Of a DNA stretch of 64,000 bases, positions 41,450-50,884 are shown one piece after another. Position numbers and translations under genes: made by a program. The DNA lies in assembly GCF_900116175.1 (NCBI RefSeq), contig NZ_FPCH01000004.1, forward strand, positions 186,001 to 250,000, in the 5' to 3' direction. This DNA comes from Hyphomicrobium facile. GTDB lineage: Bacteria > Pseudomonadota > Alphaproteobacteria > Rhizobiales > Hyphomicrobiaceae. The notes beneath the pieces are model-generated. The model was not told the DNA's origin, made no database searches, and saw only the letters and a program-made list of their open reading frames with translations. Every line of letters starts with the position of its first letter. Within the stretch, counting starts at the first letter, position 1.

Positions 41450-43234
41450 TTAGTAGATGTCGCGTTGATAGCGGCCGGCCTTCGTCAGCTCCTTGAGCTT
41501 CGCGCGGCCCGCCTCTTCATCGCCCTTCAGCGGTTCGGCAAGAACCTTGACGAGCGTCGCATCGACGTCCTTCGCCATGCCCTTCTCGTCGCCGCAGACG
41601 TAAATGTGCGCGCCTTCCTGCAGCCACGCATTGATGTCCGCTCGCCTTTCCCAGATGCGATGCTGGACATAGATCTTTTCCGGCTGATCGCGCGAGAATG
41701 CAACATCGATCCGAGAGAGATCGCCCGACGCCAGATAGTCCTGCCACTCGAGCTGATAGAGGAAGTCATTGGTGAAGTTCCGCTCGCCGAAGAAGAGCCA
41801 GCTCTTGCCCTTGGCGCCGTCCGCAATGCGCTCTTCGACGAAGCCGCGATAGGGCGCAACGCCTGTTCCCGCGCCGATCATGATGATCGGCGTGTGCCCG
41901 TCCGCCGGCAGACGGAAATGCCGGTTCGGCTTGACGTAGATGCGGCCCGTCTGGCCGATCCTGCGGCGCTCGCCGAGGAACGTCGAAGCTACGCCCTTGC
42001 GCTCGCGGCCATGTGATTGCCAGCGAACCGCGCCGACGAGAAGATGCGCTTCACCCGGATGCGCTTTGAGGCTCGACGCGACCGAGTAGAGCCGTCCCGG
42101 CAACGGCCGCAAAAGACCTGTCAGCTGTTCCGGGGTGAGCTTCTCCGGGTACGCCAGGAAAAGGTCGATGAGCTGCCGGTCGGAAGCAAACTTCGGATAA
42201 GCCTCGCCCTCGAGCAACGCCTTGACGTCGGCGCGCCCTGTCAGCTTCGCGTAGTTCTCGACGGCCGCTCGCGACAGCGTCGTGACGTCATAGGATTTCT
42301 GCAGCTTCAGGAACAGCGCGGCATCCGAACCGAGTCCGACAGCCTGCAGAAGATCATCAACGAGACCCGGATCGTTTTCCGGCAGCAGGCCGATCGCATC
42401 TCCCGGCTGATAGGTGAAAGCCGGATCGTCGAACGCGAATTCCGTGTGCCACGTTTCGCGCGTCGAGCCGCTGCCGTTCAAATTGACGAGCGCCGAGATC
42501 TCGGCTTCGAGCGGCTGCTCCGCGGTGAACTTGGGTTCGTCATCGTCGGCCTGCGGAAAGGCGCCGCCGAAATCGACATGCACGACCGTTCCGCCCGCAG
42601 CCTGCGTGTCTTCCGGTGCGAGCTTGGCAAGCGCACCTTCCGTCCACTCCGCAGCCTTCTTGGCATAATCGAGATCGAGATCGACGCGATCGAACGTCCG
42701 CACACCACCTAATTCTTCGAGCCGCTGATCGATGGCTTTGCCGATTGCGCAAAACTGTGTGTAGGCCGTATCGCCCAGCGCCAGAACCGCGAACCGAACG
42801 CCATCGATGCGCGGTGCCGCGTCGCTCATCAGCGCTTGATAGAAATCGACAGCGCGGGCGGGCGGATCGCCCTCGCCCCAGGTCGCGGCGTACACGACGA
42901 TGTTCTTCGCCTTGGCCAGCAGCGCCATATCGGCGTCGGCCATATCGAAGACCTTCGCGTCGAGACCGTGCTTCTGGGCGGCCTTCTTTGCCTTGCTTGC
43001 GAGGGCTTCGGAGTTACCGCTTTCGCTCGCATAGAGAATAGTGAGCGGCGCACGCGGCTTGGATGCCGGCACCACCTGGGCCATGCCGCCGCCTTGCGCG
43101 GCCTCGAAACCCGCGAAAAATCCGGCAAGCCACGAACGCTGCTGCGGAGTTGTCCGCGCAACCACTTTGTTCAACAGTTCGATGTCTTCCGGCAGAAAGG
43201 GCGCATTGCGCGGAAGCAGTGGGGTCGCGGTCAC
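41450..43234 (-). CDS. cysJ: Sulfite reductase (NADPH) flavoprotein subunit
   Basis: A 594-residue diflavin reductase: an FMN flavodoxin domain (LTILYASESGNSEALASKA, about 67-205), an FAD domain with LPGRLYSVASSL, and an NADPH domain (MIGAGTGVAPYRGFVEER, FFGERNFTNDFLYQLEW, HIYVCGDEKGMAKDV). It ends YQRDIY, the conserved C-terminus that covers the flavin. It carries electrons from NADPH to CysI. The start is GTG 43234 with GAGGAG eight bases upstream. Confidence 0.95.
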   Translation of the reverse strand: MTATPLLPRNAPFLPEDIELLNKVVARTTPQQRSWLAGFFAGFEAAQGGGMAQVVPASKPRAPLTILYASESGNSEALASKAKKAAQKHGLDAKVFDMADADMALLAKAKNIVVYAATWGEGDPPARAVDFYQALMSDAAPRIDGVRFAVLALGDTAYTQFCAIGKAIDQRLEELGGVRTFDRVDLDLDYAKKAAEWTEGALAKLAPEDTQAAGGTVVHVDFGGAFPQADDDEPKFTAEQPLEAEISALVNLNGSGSTRETWHTEFAFDDPAFTYQPGDAIGLLPENDPGLVDDLLQAVGLGSDAALFLKLQKSYDVTTLSRAAVENYAKLTGRADVKALLEGEAYPKFASDRQLIDLFLAYPEKLTPEQLTGLLRPLPGRLYSVASSLKAHPGEAHLLVGAVRWQSHGRERKGVASTFLGERRRIGQTGRIYVKPNRHFRLPADGHTPIIMIGAGTGVAPYRGFVEERIADGAKGKSWLFFGERNFTNDFLYQLEWQDYLASGDLSRIDVAFSRDQPEKIYVQHRIWERRADINAWLQEGAHIYVCGDEKGMAKDVDATLVKVLAEPLKGDEEAGRAKLKELTKAGRYQRDIY

Positions 43235-43808
43235 TAAAAGCTCTCCTCGTCAGGGTATCAGCCCGGCGTTCAAGGCGCGGGCGTAGCGCGCCTCCGAGCT
43301 CCGGAAAAGCCCAAACATGCCGGCCGGCCGCGTGAGCTGGCCGCGCATTCTTAAAGGTCAATCCTTAACAGCCGACCGAGAAAGCCGAACGTCACGCTGC
43401 CAAGGCCGATTGCATACGATATTGTAGAACAATTTTCTACGCACCTGCGGCATTCCACCCCAAAGATAAGAATATTTTTCTAATATCCCAGATCTAGCCC
43501 GGCGGAAATTCGGGTTGCAGATGGCGCGCTGAAATGGACTCGAATCCGGCAGGCCCGAGGGTGAAATCCCAAACCAGGCATAACGGGCAAGCGCCGGGTC
43601 AATTCGTTCACACGCAGACGTGAAGCGCATTGATTTGAAAAGAAGACCCGGAACATGATCTACATCAGTGGACAGCGGCAACCAGCCTTGACTTTGGTCA
43701 GCTGATCCGCAGATTGGGGCGGCACGACAAAAGTGCCTGCACCGATCTGGTGGGCCCTCGGCGGGGTCTGCGAAGACGTAAGCAGTTTACCGCTTTGGAG
43801 GAAACACT
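43235..43808. promoter_or_regulatory. Divergent gap between cysJ and pqqA
   Basis: About 570 bases. A 107-codon minus-strand frame at 43358-43681 shows no domain and I do not call it. The region must contain the promoters of cysJI and pqqA; bases 43420-43500 are AT-rich. No operator is recognised. Confidence 0.45.
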
Positions 43809-43898
43809 ATGAAGATTTGGACCAAACCCGCAGTGCGCGAGCAGGAAGTTGGCCTTGAGGTCACGAGCTACCTGCCGGCCGAGATCGACCTCATCTAA
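43809..43898 (+). CDS. pqqA: PQQ precursor peptide
   Basis: A 29-residue peptide, too short for most gene finders, with GGAGG nine bases before the ATG. It reads MKIWTKPAVREQEVGLEVTS then YLPAEIDLI. Glu17 and Tyr21 in the EVTSY motif are the two side chains that are cross-linked by PqqE and become the PQQ skeleton. It lies 144 bases ahead of pqqB. Confidence 0.97.
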   Translation: MKIWTKPAVREQEVGLEVTSYLPAEIDLI

Positions 43899-44042
43899 CC
43901 GATGAAGTCTTCGGTCTCGCAAGGTTTGTGAGACACCGGCGCGGCGGTCGATGCATCATCGGCCGCCGCGGCCGTTTCATCTCGAATAATTGAGAGCGCT
44001 GCCGGCTTCGGCGACCCGTCGGCGCAACCACATTCAGCGCAT

Positions 44043-44975
44043 ATGATCATCAAAGTACTCGGGTCCGCCGCTGGGGGCGGATTCCCGCAATGGAATTGCA
44101 ATGGCTTTCACTCATCCAAAGTGAGAGCCGGCGTAGCGGGATATAAGGCAAGGCTGCAATCGTCTCTCGCCGTCAGTGCTGATGGCTCGAACTGGGTATT
44201 GCTCAACGCCTCGCCCGATATCCGCCAGCAGATCAACGAAACACCGGAACTCCAGCCGGCTAAGGCGGGCGCACTGCGCAATTCGCCGATCAAGGCCGTC
44301 GTCCTGACCAACGCCGACGTGGACCACATCACCGGCCTGCTCAGCCTCCGCGAAGGCCAGCCGTTCTCGATCTACGCCGCAGACCGCGTTCTGGCGACCC
44401 TGAACGCCAATAGCATTTTCGAAGTGCTTGCCCGGGACAAGGTTTCCCGCAACACCTTCGAACTCGACCAGCCGACGCGCCTCGAAGGCGGCGGCGTCGA
44501 CCTCGGCCTCGTCGTCGAAGCCTTCGCCGTACCCGGCAAAGTCGCGCTCTTTCTGGAGAAAGGCGACGCCGGCAATAACTTCGGCAGCCGCGACGGCGAC
44601 ACCATCGGCCTCAAAGTCACCGATGCCAAAACCGGGAAATCGTTTTTCTACATTCCGGGCGTCGCCGAGATCGACCCTCCGCTCGCCGACAAGATCCGCG
44701 GCGCCGATTTGATCTTCCTGGACGGCACTCTCTTCGTTGACGACGAGATGCTGACTCAGGGACTGCTGAATAAGACCGGCAAGCGCATGGGCCATATCTC
44801 GGTCTCCGGCCCCGACGGTTCGATTTCGGCATTGCGCCAGCTCAATGTGAAGCGCCGGATCTACGTCCACATCAACAATTCCAACCCAATCCTGGACGAG
44901 AACTCAGAAGCCCGTAAAGTCGTCGATGCTGCCGGATGGGAAGTTGGCTTCGACGGCATGGAGGTCCGCTTATGA
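44043..44975 (+). CDS. pqqB: PQQ biosynthesis protein PqqB
   Basis: A 310-residue metallo-beta-lactamase-fold protein. It opens IIKVLGSAAGGGFPQWNCN, the PqqB signature, and has the metal-site segment TNADVDHITGLLSL. PqqB acts as an iron-dependent hydroxylase on the tyrosine of the cross-linked intermediate. Its TGA overlaps the ATG of pqqC. Confidence 0.97.
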   Translation: MIIKVLGSAAGGGFPQWNCNGFHSSKVRAGVAGYKARLQSSLAVSADGSNWVLLNASPDIRQQINETPELQPAKAGALRNSPIKAVVLTNADVDHITGLLSLREGQPFSIYAADRVLATLNANSIFEVLARDKVSRNTFELDQPTRLEGGGVDLGLVVEAFAVPGKVALFLEKGDAGNNFGSRDGDTIGLKVTDAKTGKSFFYIPGVAEIDPPLADKIRGADLIFLDGTLFVDDEMLTQGLLNKTGKRMGHISVSGPDGSISALRQLNVKRRIYVHINNSNPILDENSEARKVVDAAGWEVGFDGMEVRL

Positions 44976-45754
44976 ACCCTGTCAGCCTCGAAAAGAAAAA
45001 CGCCGAACGCCGTGAAAACGAGCCGCCGATGTCGCCCGCGGAATTCGAAGCCGCCATCCGCGCCGTCGGACCGGAGCGCTATCACGACCTGCACCCCTTC
45101 CATCACATGCTGCATGGGGGCAAACTCAATCGCGGCCAGGTCCAAGCCTGGGCGTTGAACCGCTTCTGCTATCAATCCGCAGTGCCGCGCAAGGATGCTG
45201 CCCTCATCAGCCGTGCCTATGACCGCGAGCTGCGCCGGGAATGGACGCACCGCATTCTCGACCACGACGGCCTTCCGCCGGACGAGCCGGGCGGCATCGA
45301 ACGCTGGCTTATCTTGACGGACGGTCTCGGTCTCGATCGTGAATATGTGATCTCGCGGCGCGGCGCGCTACCTGCCACCATTTTCGCCGTCGAGGCCTAC
45401 GTCACATTCGTCCGCGAGCAGCCATTGACGATCGCCGTCGCATCGTCGCTGACGGAACTCTTCGCGCCGAAGATCCATAAAGAGCGGATCGCCGGCATGC
45501 TCGAGAACTACGATTTCATTGACGACAAGGTGATGGCCTACTTCAAGCGCCGGCTGACCCAGGCGCCGCGCGACGCCGACTTCGCGTTGCAGTACATCCT
45601 GAAGAACGCCAAGACGCGCGACGAACAGGAAGCCTGCGTCGAGGCCGTGCGTTTCAAGTGTAACGTGCTGTGGGTGCAGCTCGATGCGCTCCACCACGCC
45701 TACATTGATGGACACATTCCGCCGGGCGCATTCCGGCCAGAGGCTGATCGATGA
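44972..45754 (+). CDS. pqqC: Pyrroloquinoline-quinone synthase
   Basis: A 260-residue helical oxidase of the TenA/heme-oxygenase-like fold that performs the last step, ring closure and eight-electron oxidation of AHQQ to PQQ. Family segments are YHDLHPFHHMLHGGKLNRGQ, NRFCYQSAVPRKDAA and HRILDHDG. Start at ATG 44972 overlapping the pqqB stop; stop overlaps pqqD as ATGA. Confidence 0.97.
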   Translation: MNPVSLEKKNAERRENEPPMSPAEFEAAIRAVGPERYHDLHPFHHMLHGGKLNRGQVQAWALNRFCYQSAVPRKDAALISRAYDRELRREWTHRILDHDGLPPDEPGGIERWLILTDGLGLDREYVISRRGALPATIFAVEAYVTFVREQPLTIAVASSLTELFAPKIHKERIAGMLENYDFIDDKVMAYFKRRLTQAPRDADFALQYILKNAKTRDEQEACVEAVRFKCNVLWVQLDALHHAYIDGHIPPGAFRPEADR

Positions 45755-46053
45755 GCGGCGAAGCACATCGCACACGTGTGATCATAGCGCCGGCTTCAAA
45801 GCCGGCGCTGCCACCCCATATTAAGTTACGGCACGATCCCGGCCGCGGCCGTTGGCACGTGCTAGCGCCTGAACGCGTCTTCGAGCCCGATCCAATCGCT
45901 ATCGAAATCTTGAAGCGCTGTGATGGCGTGAACTCGGTCGAGCAGATCGCGTCGGAGCTTGCGAAAGAGTACAACGCGCCACTGCAGGAAATACTCGCAG
46001 ACACCATATCCATGCTCCAGGAGCTTTCGGATAAGGGCGTAATCAGAGCTTAA
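45751..46053 (+). CDS. pqqD: PQQ peptide chaperone PqqD
   Basis: A 100-residue RiPP recognition element that binds PqqA and delivers it to the radical SAM enzyme PqqE. Family segments are [38 protein letters not shown] and [15 protein letters not shown]. The length is normal for stand-alone PqqD. It overlaps pqqC by four bases and lies 29 bases before pqqE. Confidence 0.96.
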   Translation: MSGEAHRTRVIIAPASKPALPPHIKLRHDPGRGRWHVLAPERVFEPDPIAIEILKRCDGVNSVEQIASELAKEYNAPLQEILADTISMLQELSDKGVIRA

Positions 46054-46082
46054 GAACTCGGGACAAAACGGAGCTGACGTCA

Positions 46083-47243
46083 ATGAACGAAGTAGCACCG
46101 ATGGAGCAGTTCTCCGAGAAGCCCCTGGTTGAGGCTTGCGCCCGCGCACCGGTCGGCCTCCTTGCGGAGCTGACGCACCGCTGCCCGCTCCAGTGCCCTT
46201 ACTGCTCGAACCCGCTTGAGCTCGACCGCGTCAACAGCGAGCTGACGACCGCCGAGTGGCAGGACGTCATGCGCCAGGCTGCCGACCTCGGCATCCTGCA
46301 AATCCATCTTTCAGGTGGCGAACCGACCGTTCGCAAGGATCTCGAAGACATCGTCGAGGTTGCAGCGAAGGTGGGTCTTTACACCAACCTCATCACCGCC
46401 GGCGTAACGCTCACGCGCGACCGCCTGAAACGTCTGAAAGAACTGGGGCTCGACCACGTCCAGCTCTCCATCCAGGACGTCGACGAAGCGAACGCCGAAA
46501 AAATCTCGGCCTACAAGAACGGCCTCGCCAAGAAGCGCGAAGTCGGCAAGTGGGTGCGCGAATTCGACATGCCGCTCACCATCAACGCCCCGATACATCG
46601 CCATAATATCGAGAACCTGCCGAACATCATCAATTTCGCCGTCGAGATGGGCGCCGGCCGCATCGAAGTTGCGAACATCCAGTACTACGCCTGGGCGTTG
46701 AAGAACCGCGCGAGCCTTATGCCGACGCGCGCGCAGGTTCTGAAGAGCGCTGAAATCGTCGAAGAAGCCAAAGAGCGCCTGAAGGGCATCATGGTCTTCG
46801 ATTTCGTCGTACCGGACTACTACGCCAAGACGCCGAAGCCCTGCATGGGCGGCTGGGGCCGTGGCGTCATGAACGTGACCCCGCAGGGCCGCGTCCTCCC
46901 CTGCCATGCTGCAGAATCGGTACCGGGCCTCGAGTTCGACAACGTCAAAGACCGGCGTCTGGCCGACATCTGGCTACACGGTCAGGCGTTCGAAAAATAT
47001 CGTGGCACCAGCTGGATGAAGGAACCCTGCCGGGGCTGCCCGCGCGCCGAAATCGATTTTGGCGGCTGCCGCTGCCAGGCGATGGCGTTTACCGGCGATC
47101 CGACGAACACCGATCCGGCCTGCAAGCTCTCGCCACACCACCTGGCGTTCGTTGCCGCCGCCGAGGCCGAAAGCGGTGTCGCCAATCCTCCCGCGTTCGT
47201 CTACCGCCGCATGAGCCCTGTCAAAGCCACGGCGGCCGAATAA
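46083..47243 (+). CDS. pqqE: PQQ radical SAM enzyme PqqE
   Basis: A 386-residue radical SAM enzyme that cross-links Glu and Tyr of PqqA. The SAM cluster motif is CPLQCPYC (Cys34, Cys38, Cys41). The C-terminal SPASM domain carries Cys residues for auxiliary clusters in [34 protein letters not shown] and DPACKLSP. Start at ATG 46083. It ends the pqqABCDE set; no pqqF protease gene is seen in the window. Confidence 0.97.
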   Translation: MNEVAPMEQFSEKPLVEACARAPVGLLAELTHRCPLQCPYCSNPLELDRVNSELTTAEWQDVMRQAADLGILQIHLSGGEPTVRKDLEDIVEVAAKVGLYTNLITAGVTLTRDRLKRLKELGLDHVQLSIQDVDEANAEKISAYKNGLAKKREVGKWVREFDMPLTINAPIHRHNIENLPNIINFAVEMGAGRIEVANIQYYAWALKNRASLMPTRAQVLKSAEIVEEAKERLKGIMVFDFVVPDYYAKTPKPCMGGWGRGVMNVTPQGRVLPCHAAESVPGLEFDNVKDRRLADIWLHGQAFEKYRGTSWMKEPCRGCPRAEIDFGGCRCQAMAFTGDPTNTDPACKLSPHHLAFVAAAEAESGVANPPAFVYRRMSPVKATAAE

Positions 47244-47455
47244 GGGTTGGTCAGGAACGACCGGCGAGCAATGTTCATTTAACCGAGCCTGAGCCCGCGC
47301 GCGCAGTGCAGCGAAATCGCATGGGATTTTTTTTTGCCCGGTGCGGCATTCTGTTCGGTCGCGGTTCAGAAAAAAAATGGCAACTTCCTGCCACTGAGCT
47401 ATGAGTTGGAGCGTTTCTAAAAATGCCACTCAGGCGAAACGGGAAGGAAAACGAA

Positions 47456-47812
47456 ATGCGCAAGTGGGTTCTGGCGATTGCAATGATCGCAGCAGTTCCG
47501 ACCGCTGCCATGTCCGCCGATGCGGATGCCGGCAAGACGGTCTTCAATAAGTGCAAGGCCTGCCATCAGGTAGGTAAGAACGGGGTAGGCCCTCATCTTG
47601 ACGGCGTCTTCGGCCGCGTTGCTGGAAGCCTGCCGGATTACAACTATTCGGATGCGCTGAAGAAGTCCGGCATCACCTGGGATGAAGCCTCGCTCGACAA
47701 ATGGCTGCAGGGTCCCGCCAAGGACGTCCCCGGCACCAAGATGATCTTCGCCGGCCTCAAGGATGAAGGCGACCGCGCCAACCTCATCGAATATCTCAAG
47801 ACGCTGAAGTAA
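47456..47812 (+). CDS. Class I c-type cytochrome (c2/c550-like)
   Basis: A 118-residue periplasmic monoheme cytochrome with a signal peptide (WVLAIAMIAAVPTAAMSA) and one CKACH heme site followed by GPHLDGVFGR, with the axial Met in TKMIFAGLKD near the end. This is the mitochondrial-c/c2 type. Directly behind pqqE, it may be the cytochrome that passes electrons from the methanol dehydrogenase cytochrome cL to the oxidase (a cytochrome cH role), which is inference. ATG 47456 follows GGAAGG. Confidence 0.92.
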   Translation: MRKWVLAIAMIAAVPTAAMSADADAGKTVFNKCKACHQVGKNGVGPHLDGVFGRVAGSLPDYNYSDALKKSGITWDEASLDKWLQGPAKDVPGTKMIFAGLKDEGDRANLIEYLKTLK

Positions 47813-47844
47813 TCAGAACTCGTCGTCTGAGTTCCGTTTAATAG

Positions 47845-47886
47845 AAAGCGCAGCGAAGATCGGATTCTTCGCTGCGCTTTTCTTTT
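47845..47886 (+). terminator. Strong Rho-independent terminator after the pqq-cytochrome block
   Basis: A perfect 15-bp stem (47845-47859 with 47866-47880), a 6-base loop and a T-rich tail TTTTCTTTTT. It lies 32 bases after the cytochrome stop. Confidence 0.95.
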
Positions 47887-47913
47887 TGCCCGCTGGAGCG
47901 TCACCGAGGTTCA

Positions 47914-48441
47914 TCACGGTTGAACCGCTTCGACCTCGCTTCGGTCGAGCGTCTCCAGCATCGCATCGATCGACCGGCCGTTGAGCCTCAGCTCCGGCGC
48001 GACATCCTTGAGCGGCACCAGCACGAACGCACGCTCGGCGATGAGCGGATGCGGAACGGTGAGGTCCGGCTCCGCGATGGTGAGGTCCTGGAACGTCAGG
48101 ATATCGACGTCGATGATGCGCGGGCCCCATCGGAGAGTACGTACGCGTCCCATATCGTTTTCGACCGTCTGGCAGCGCTTGAGGAGTTCGTGCGGCGACA
48201 GGGTCGTTTGGATCGCAATGCACGCATTGATGAACCAATCCTGGTCCGTGACACCCCACGGAGCCGATCGATAGAGCTTCGATCGCGAGACGAGCCGGAT
48301 TGATCCGTCGGCCGTGAGCCAGCGGATCGCTTCCTCGATATTTTCAATGCGGTCGCCGAGGTTCGTGCCGAGCGCCAAAATGGCATCGTATGCCCTAGCA
48401 GACCCTTGCAGCTCCGCTCGCGCCCTCTCGGCGTCCGCCAT
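47914..48441 (-). CDS. folK: 2-amino-4-hydroxy-6-hydroxymethyldihydropteridine diphosphokinase
   Basis: A protein of about 175 residues that transfers pyrophosphate from ATP to hydroxymethyldihydropterin in folate synthesis. Motifs are ILALGTNLGDRIENIEEA, the YRSAPWGVTDQDWFINA stretch and the signature RWGPRIIDVDILTF with the metal-binding Asp pair. An alternative start is 48462. Its setting among H4MPT genes suggests the shared pterin pool, but folate synthesis is the known role. A pterin dehydratase-like gene lies just upstream on the same strand. Confidence 0.94.
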   Translation of the reverse strand: MADAERARAELQGSARAYDAILALGTNLGDRIENIEEAIRWLTADGSIRLVSRSKLYRSAPWGVTDQDWFINACIAIQTTLSPHELLKRCQTVENDMGRVRTLRWGPRIIDVDILTFQDLTIAEPDLTVPHPLIAERAFVLVPLKDVAPELRLNGRSIDAMLETLDRSEVEAVQP

Positions 48442-48465
48442 TGAACTTGCCTCCGGCCGCAACGT

Positions 48466-48843
48466 TCAGTCGTATTTGATGTACGCAAACCGCATGTCGC
48501 CGGAGGGCGTGCCTTCGAGGCCTTTGCCCTCTTTGCCCGGCTGCCAGTGCACGACCTCTTCGATCTTTTTCGCGAGCTCGAGATCCTTCGAGGTGATGCC
48601 CTTGGACGCATGGTTCATCAGGCGAACCTCGACCCAAGCATACGAGAGCGTCATATCCGGGTGATGCCACGCCGCTTCGGCGAGATGGCCGACGGTATTG
48701 ACGACCATGAGCGTGCCCTTCCAGCTCGCTGTCTTGTATGTGCGGCGTATCCAGCCGTTCTCGAGCTTCCAGGTCGGAAGGTTGGCGGCCAGCCAAGCAT
48801 TAACATCGGCGTCGGCCATCGGTTTTTCGCGTTCTGCACTCAT
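48466..48843 (-). CDS. Pterin-4a-carbinolamine dehydratase-like protein
   Basis: A 125-residue member of the PCD/DCoH family with the HHPDM-type active site (EAAWHHPDMTLSYAWVEV) and a TWKLENGWIRRTY start. In bacteria with no aromatic amino acid hydroxylase nearby such proteins are often tied to other pterins; in methylotrophs a pcd homologue is known from H4MPT gene islands. It should be cytoplasmic. The C-terminal extension after LAKKIEEVV is longer than in classic PCD. It ends 24 bases before folK, so the two form an operon. Confidence 0.85.
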   Translation of the reverse strand: MSAEREKPMADADVNAWLAANLPTWKLENGWIRRTYKTASWKGTLMVVNTVGHLAEAAWHHPDMTLSYAWVEVRLMNHASKGITSKDLELAKKIEEVVHWQPGKEGKGLEGTPSGDMRFAYIKYD

Positions 48844-48922
48844 CTTGCCCTCGACCTCCAATTATCGGACAACTCGCTTCTTTAAATCCTACCGCCGCCG
48901 CAACCGGTCAACAATCAAACGG

Positions 48923-49936
48923 ATGCCCCCCGGCGGCTATCAGAAAGGACTGTCTTACGTGAGGCCTTTTCCGGCAACCTCTGCCGCGATCCGCGTCACG
49001 GCTCCCGCGCGACTGCACCTCGGCTTCCTCGATTTGAACGGGGGCCTAGGCCGGCGCTACGGAAGCATTGGCTTGAGCATCGACCGACCGAGCACCGAAC
49101 TCACGCTAGCGAATGCCGGCCGCCATTCGGCCACCGGACCCGAAAGCCAGCGAGCCGTTGCCCTTCTCCACAAATTCGCAGGCGAAAACCAAGACAACGG
49201 CTACGCCATAACTGTTTCCGAAGCCATCCCCGCGCATGCAGGCCTCGGATCGGGAACACAACTCGCCCTTGCTGTCGGCGCGGCGGTAGCGCGGATGGAG
49301 GGACGCGAGCTTTCAGCGGCAGACCTCGCGGCCCTGGGTGATCGCGGAGCCCGTTCCGGCATCGGGCTCGAAGCATTCCGGTCAGGCGGCTTCATCATCG
49401 ACGGAGGCAAAGGCAAAGAGGACAGGCCCCCGCCCCTGACGCTGCGCTCCGACTTCCCGGTTGAATGGCGGGTGATGCTCATCCTGGACCCACGCAATGC
49501 AGGCGTTTCCGGAGAAGCCGAGACCACGGCATTTGCCGGGCTCCCCCCCTTTCCCGAAACGAGCGCCGCGCATATCTGCCATTTGGTCCTGATGAAACTC
49601 GTGCCCGGGTTGAAAGAGGAAGACCTCGGCGCGTTTGGCTCTGCGCTGACGGAAATTCAGGAGATCGTCGGCGGGCATTTCGCGGCGAAACAGGGCGGTA
49701 GCGCCTGGACAAGTAGAGCCGTCGGACATCTCGCAGCGCGAATGCGAGAACTCGGTGCAACCGGCATCGGACAAAGCTCCTGGGGTCCAACCGGGTTCGC
49801 CTTTGTCGAAAGCCAAAAAGCGGCAGAACGCCTCTATCATTCTTTATACGAAGAGGCTAAAGGCGTCGGTCTCGAAATCCAGATTGCACAGGGCCGCAAT
49901 TCCGGCGCCACCATAGAATCGCTGCGAAATTCCTAA
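48923..49936 (+). CDS. mptG: Beta-ribofuranosylaminobenzene 5'-phosphate synthase family protein
   Basis: A protein of about 337 residues of the GHMP-kinase superfamily that catalyses the first committed step of methanopterin synthesis, joining p-hydroxybenzoate or p-aminobenzoate to phosphoribosyl pyrophosphate. Recognisable parts are TAPARLHLGFLDLNGGLGRR, AIPAHAGLGSGTQLALAVG (the Gly/Ser-rich loop), RSGIGLEAFRSGGFI and GIGQSSWGPTGFAF. The start could be ATG 48923 or GTG 48959; the latter has AGGA at proper spacing. First gene of the plus-strand H4MPT operon, with mtdB 20 bases downstream. Confidence 0.88.
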   Translation: MPPGGYQKGLSYVRPFPATSAAIRVTAPARLHLGFLDLNGGLGRRYGSIGLSIDRPSTELTLANAGRHSATGPESQRAVALLHKFAGENQDNGYAITVSEAIPAHAGLGSGTQLALAVGAAVARMEGRELSAADLAALGDRGARSGIGLEAFRSGGFIIDGGKGKEDRPPPLTLRSDFPVEWRVMLILDPRNAGVSGEAETTAFAGLPPFPETSAAHICHLVLMKLVPGLKEEDLGAFGSALTEIQEIVGGHFAAKQGGSAWTSRAVGHLAARMRELGATGIGQSSWGPTGFAFVESQKAAERLYHSLYEEAKGVGLEIQIAQGRNSGATIESLRNS

Positions 49937-49956
49937 CGAACGGAGCAATAAATCAA

Positions 49957-50862
49957 ATGAGCGACGCCACACCTATTCTGCATATGCTCGCGCCGCAGAA
50001 GCACATGAGCCCCTTCGACGTGAACATGGCGGCTGACGCTGGCTACAAGGTGATCGTTCCCTACATCAACGTGGAATTAGGTGAAGTGACCGGCCTCATC
50101 CAGGACGCGATTTTCTCGCGCCCCCCGAATTACGGCGTACGCACCGGATTCTTCATGGGCGGCAAGGATGCGATCCTCGCCCTCGACATGCTCGACGCAG
50201 CGAAGAAGGCGATGGTCCCCCCGTTCGAATGCTCGGTATTCGCCGACCCGGCAGGCTCGTTCACGACCGCGGCCGCGATGGTCGCCTGCGTCGAGAAGCT
50301 TCTGAAGGACAAGTTCAATAAAGACTGGAAGGGCGTGAAGGTTGCAGTCTTCGGCGCAACCGGCGTCGTCGGATTTGCTTCCTCCATCATCTCCGCCCTT
50401 GAAGGCGCCGACGTCCAGCTCGTCGCCCACCGCGGCGTCGAGCGCGTCATCAAGAGCGCCGAGGTTTCGAAGGCCCGCTTCGGCGTCGACCTGAAGGCCG
50501 TCCCCGGCGAAACCGACGCGCAAAAGGCTGAGATCATCGCCAACGCTGACGTGATCTTCGCGGCAGCGGCAGCCGGCGTTCAGGTCGTCTCGAAGGAACA
50601 CAAAGCCCTCGCCAAGAACCTGAAGGTCATCGCCGACGTCAACGCCGTGCCGCCCGCAGGCGTCGAAGGCATGGAGCTTTTCATGAATGGCGAAAAGCTC
50701 CCCGGTTGCGACGCCCTCGGCGTCGGCCCGCTCGCGATCGGCGACATCAAGTACAAATGTGAATCGGGCCTGTTCAAGCAGATGATCGATTCCGACAAGC
50801 CGCTCGTGCTCGACTTCCGCGATGCCTACACCTTCGCGAAGAAGCTCGTCGGACTGGCTTGA
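49957..50862 (+). CDS. mtdB: NAD(P)-dependent methylene-tetrahydromethanopterin dehydrogenase
   Basis: A 301-residue enzyme oxidising methylene-H4MPT to methenyl-H4MPT. It opens with ILHMLAPQKHMSPFDVNMA, and has FFMGGKDAILALDML, VPPFECSVFADPAGSFTTAA and the nucleotide-binding AVFGATGVVGFASSIISAL. The APQKHMSPFDVN start distinguishes MtdB from MtdA, which uses both folate and H4MPT. Start at ATG 49957 behind CGGAGCAA. It feeds Mch, encoded two genes on. Confidence 0.93.
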   Translation: MSDATPILHMLAPQKHMSPFDVNMAADAGYKVIVPYINVELGEVTGLIQDAIFSRPPNYGVRTGFFMGGKDAILALDMLDAAKKAMVPPFECSVFADPAGSFTTAAAMVACVEKLLKDKFNKDWKGVKVAVFGATGVVGFASSIISALEGADVQLVAHRGVERVIKSAEVSKARFGVDLKAVPGETDAQKAEIIANADVIFAAAAAGVQVVSKEHKALAKNLKVIADVNAVPPAGVEGMELFMNGEKLPGCDALGVGPLAIGDIKYKCESGLFKQMIDSDKPLVLDFRDAYTFAKKLVGLA

Positions 50863-50884
50863 GGCCTGACGCCGGAGAAAAACG

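Noticed and set aside
39612-41453. A 613-codon plus-strand frame covering cysI in antisense
   Set aside because: CysI is certain from its motifs; the antisense frame is a GC-driven shadow without recognisable domains, although it is long.
43358-43681. A 107-codon minus-strand frame between cysJ and pqqA
   Set aside because: No recognisable domain or ribosome site; the region is needed for two divergent promoters.
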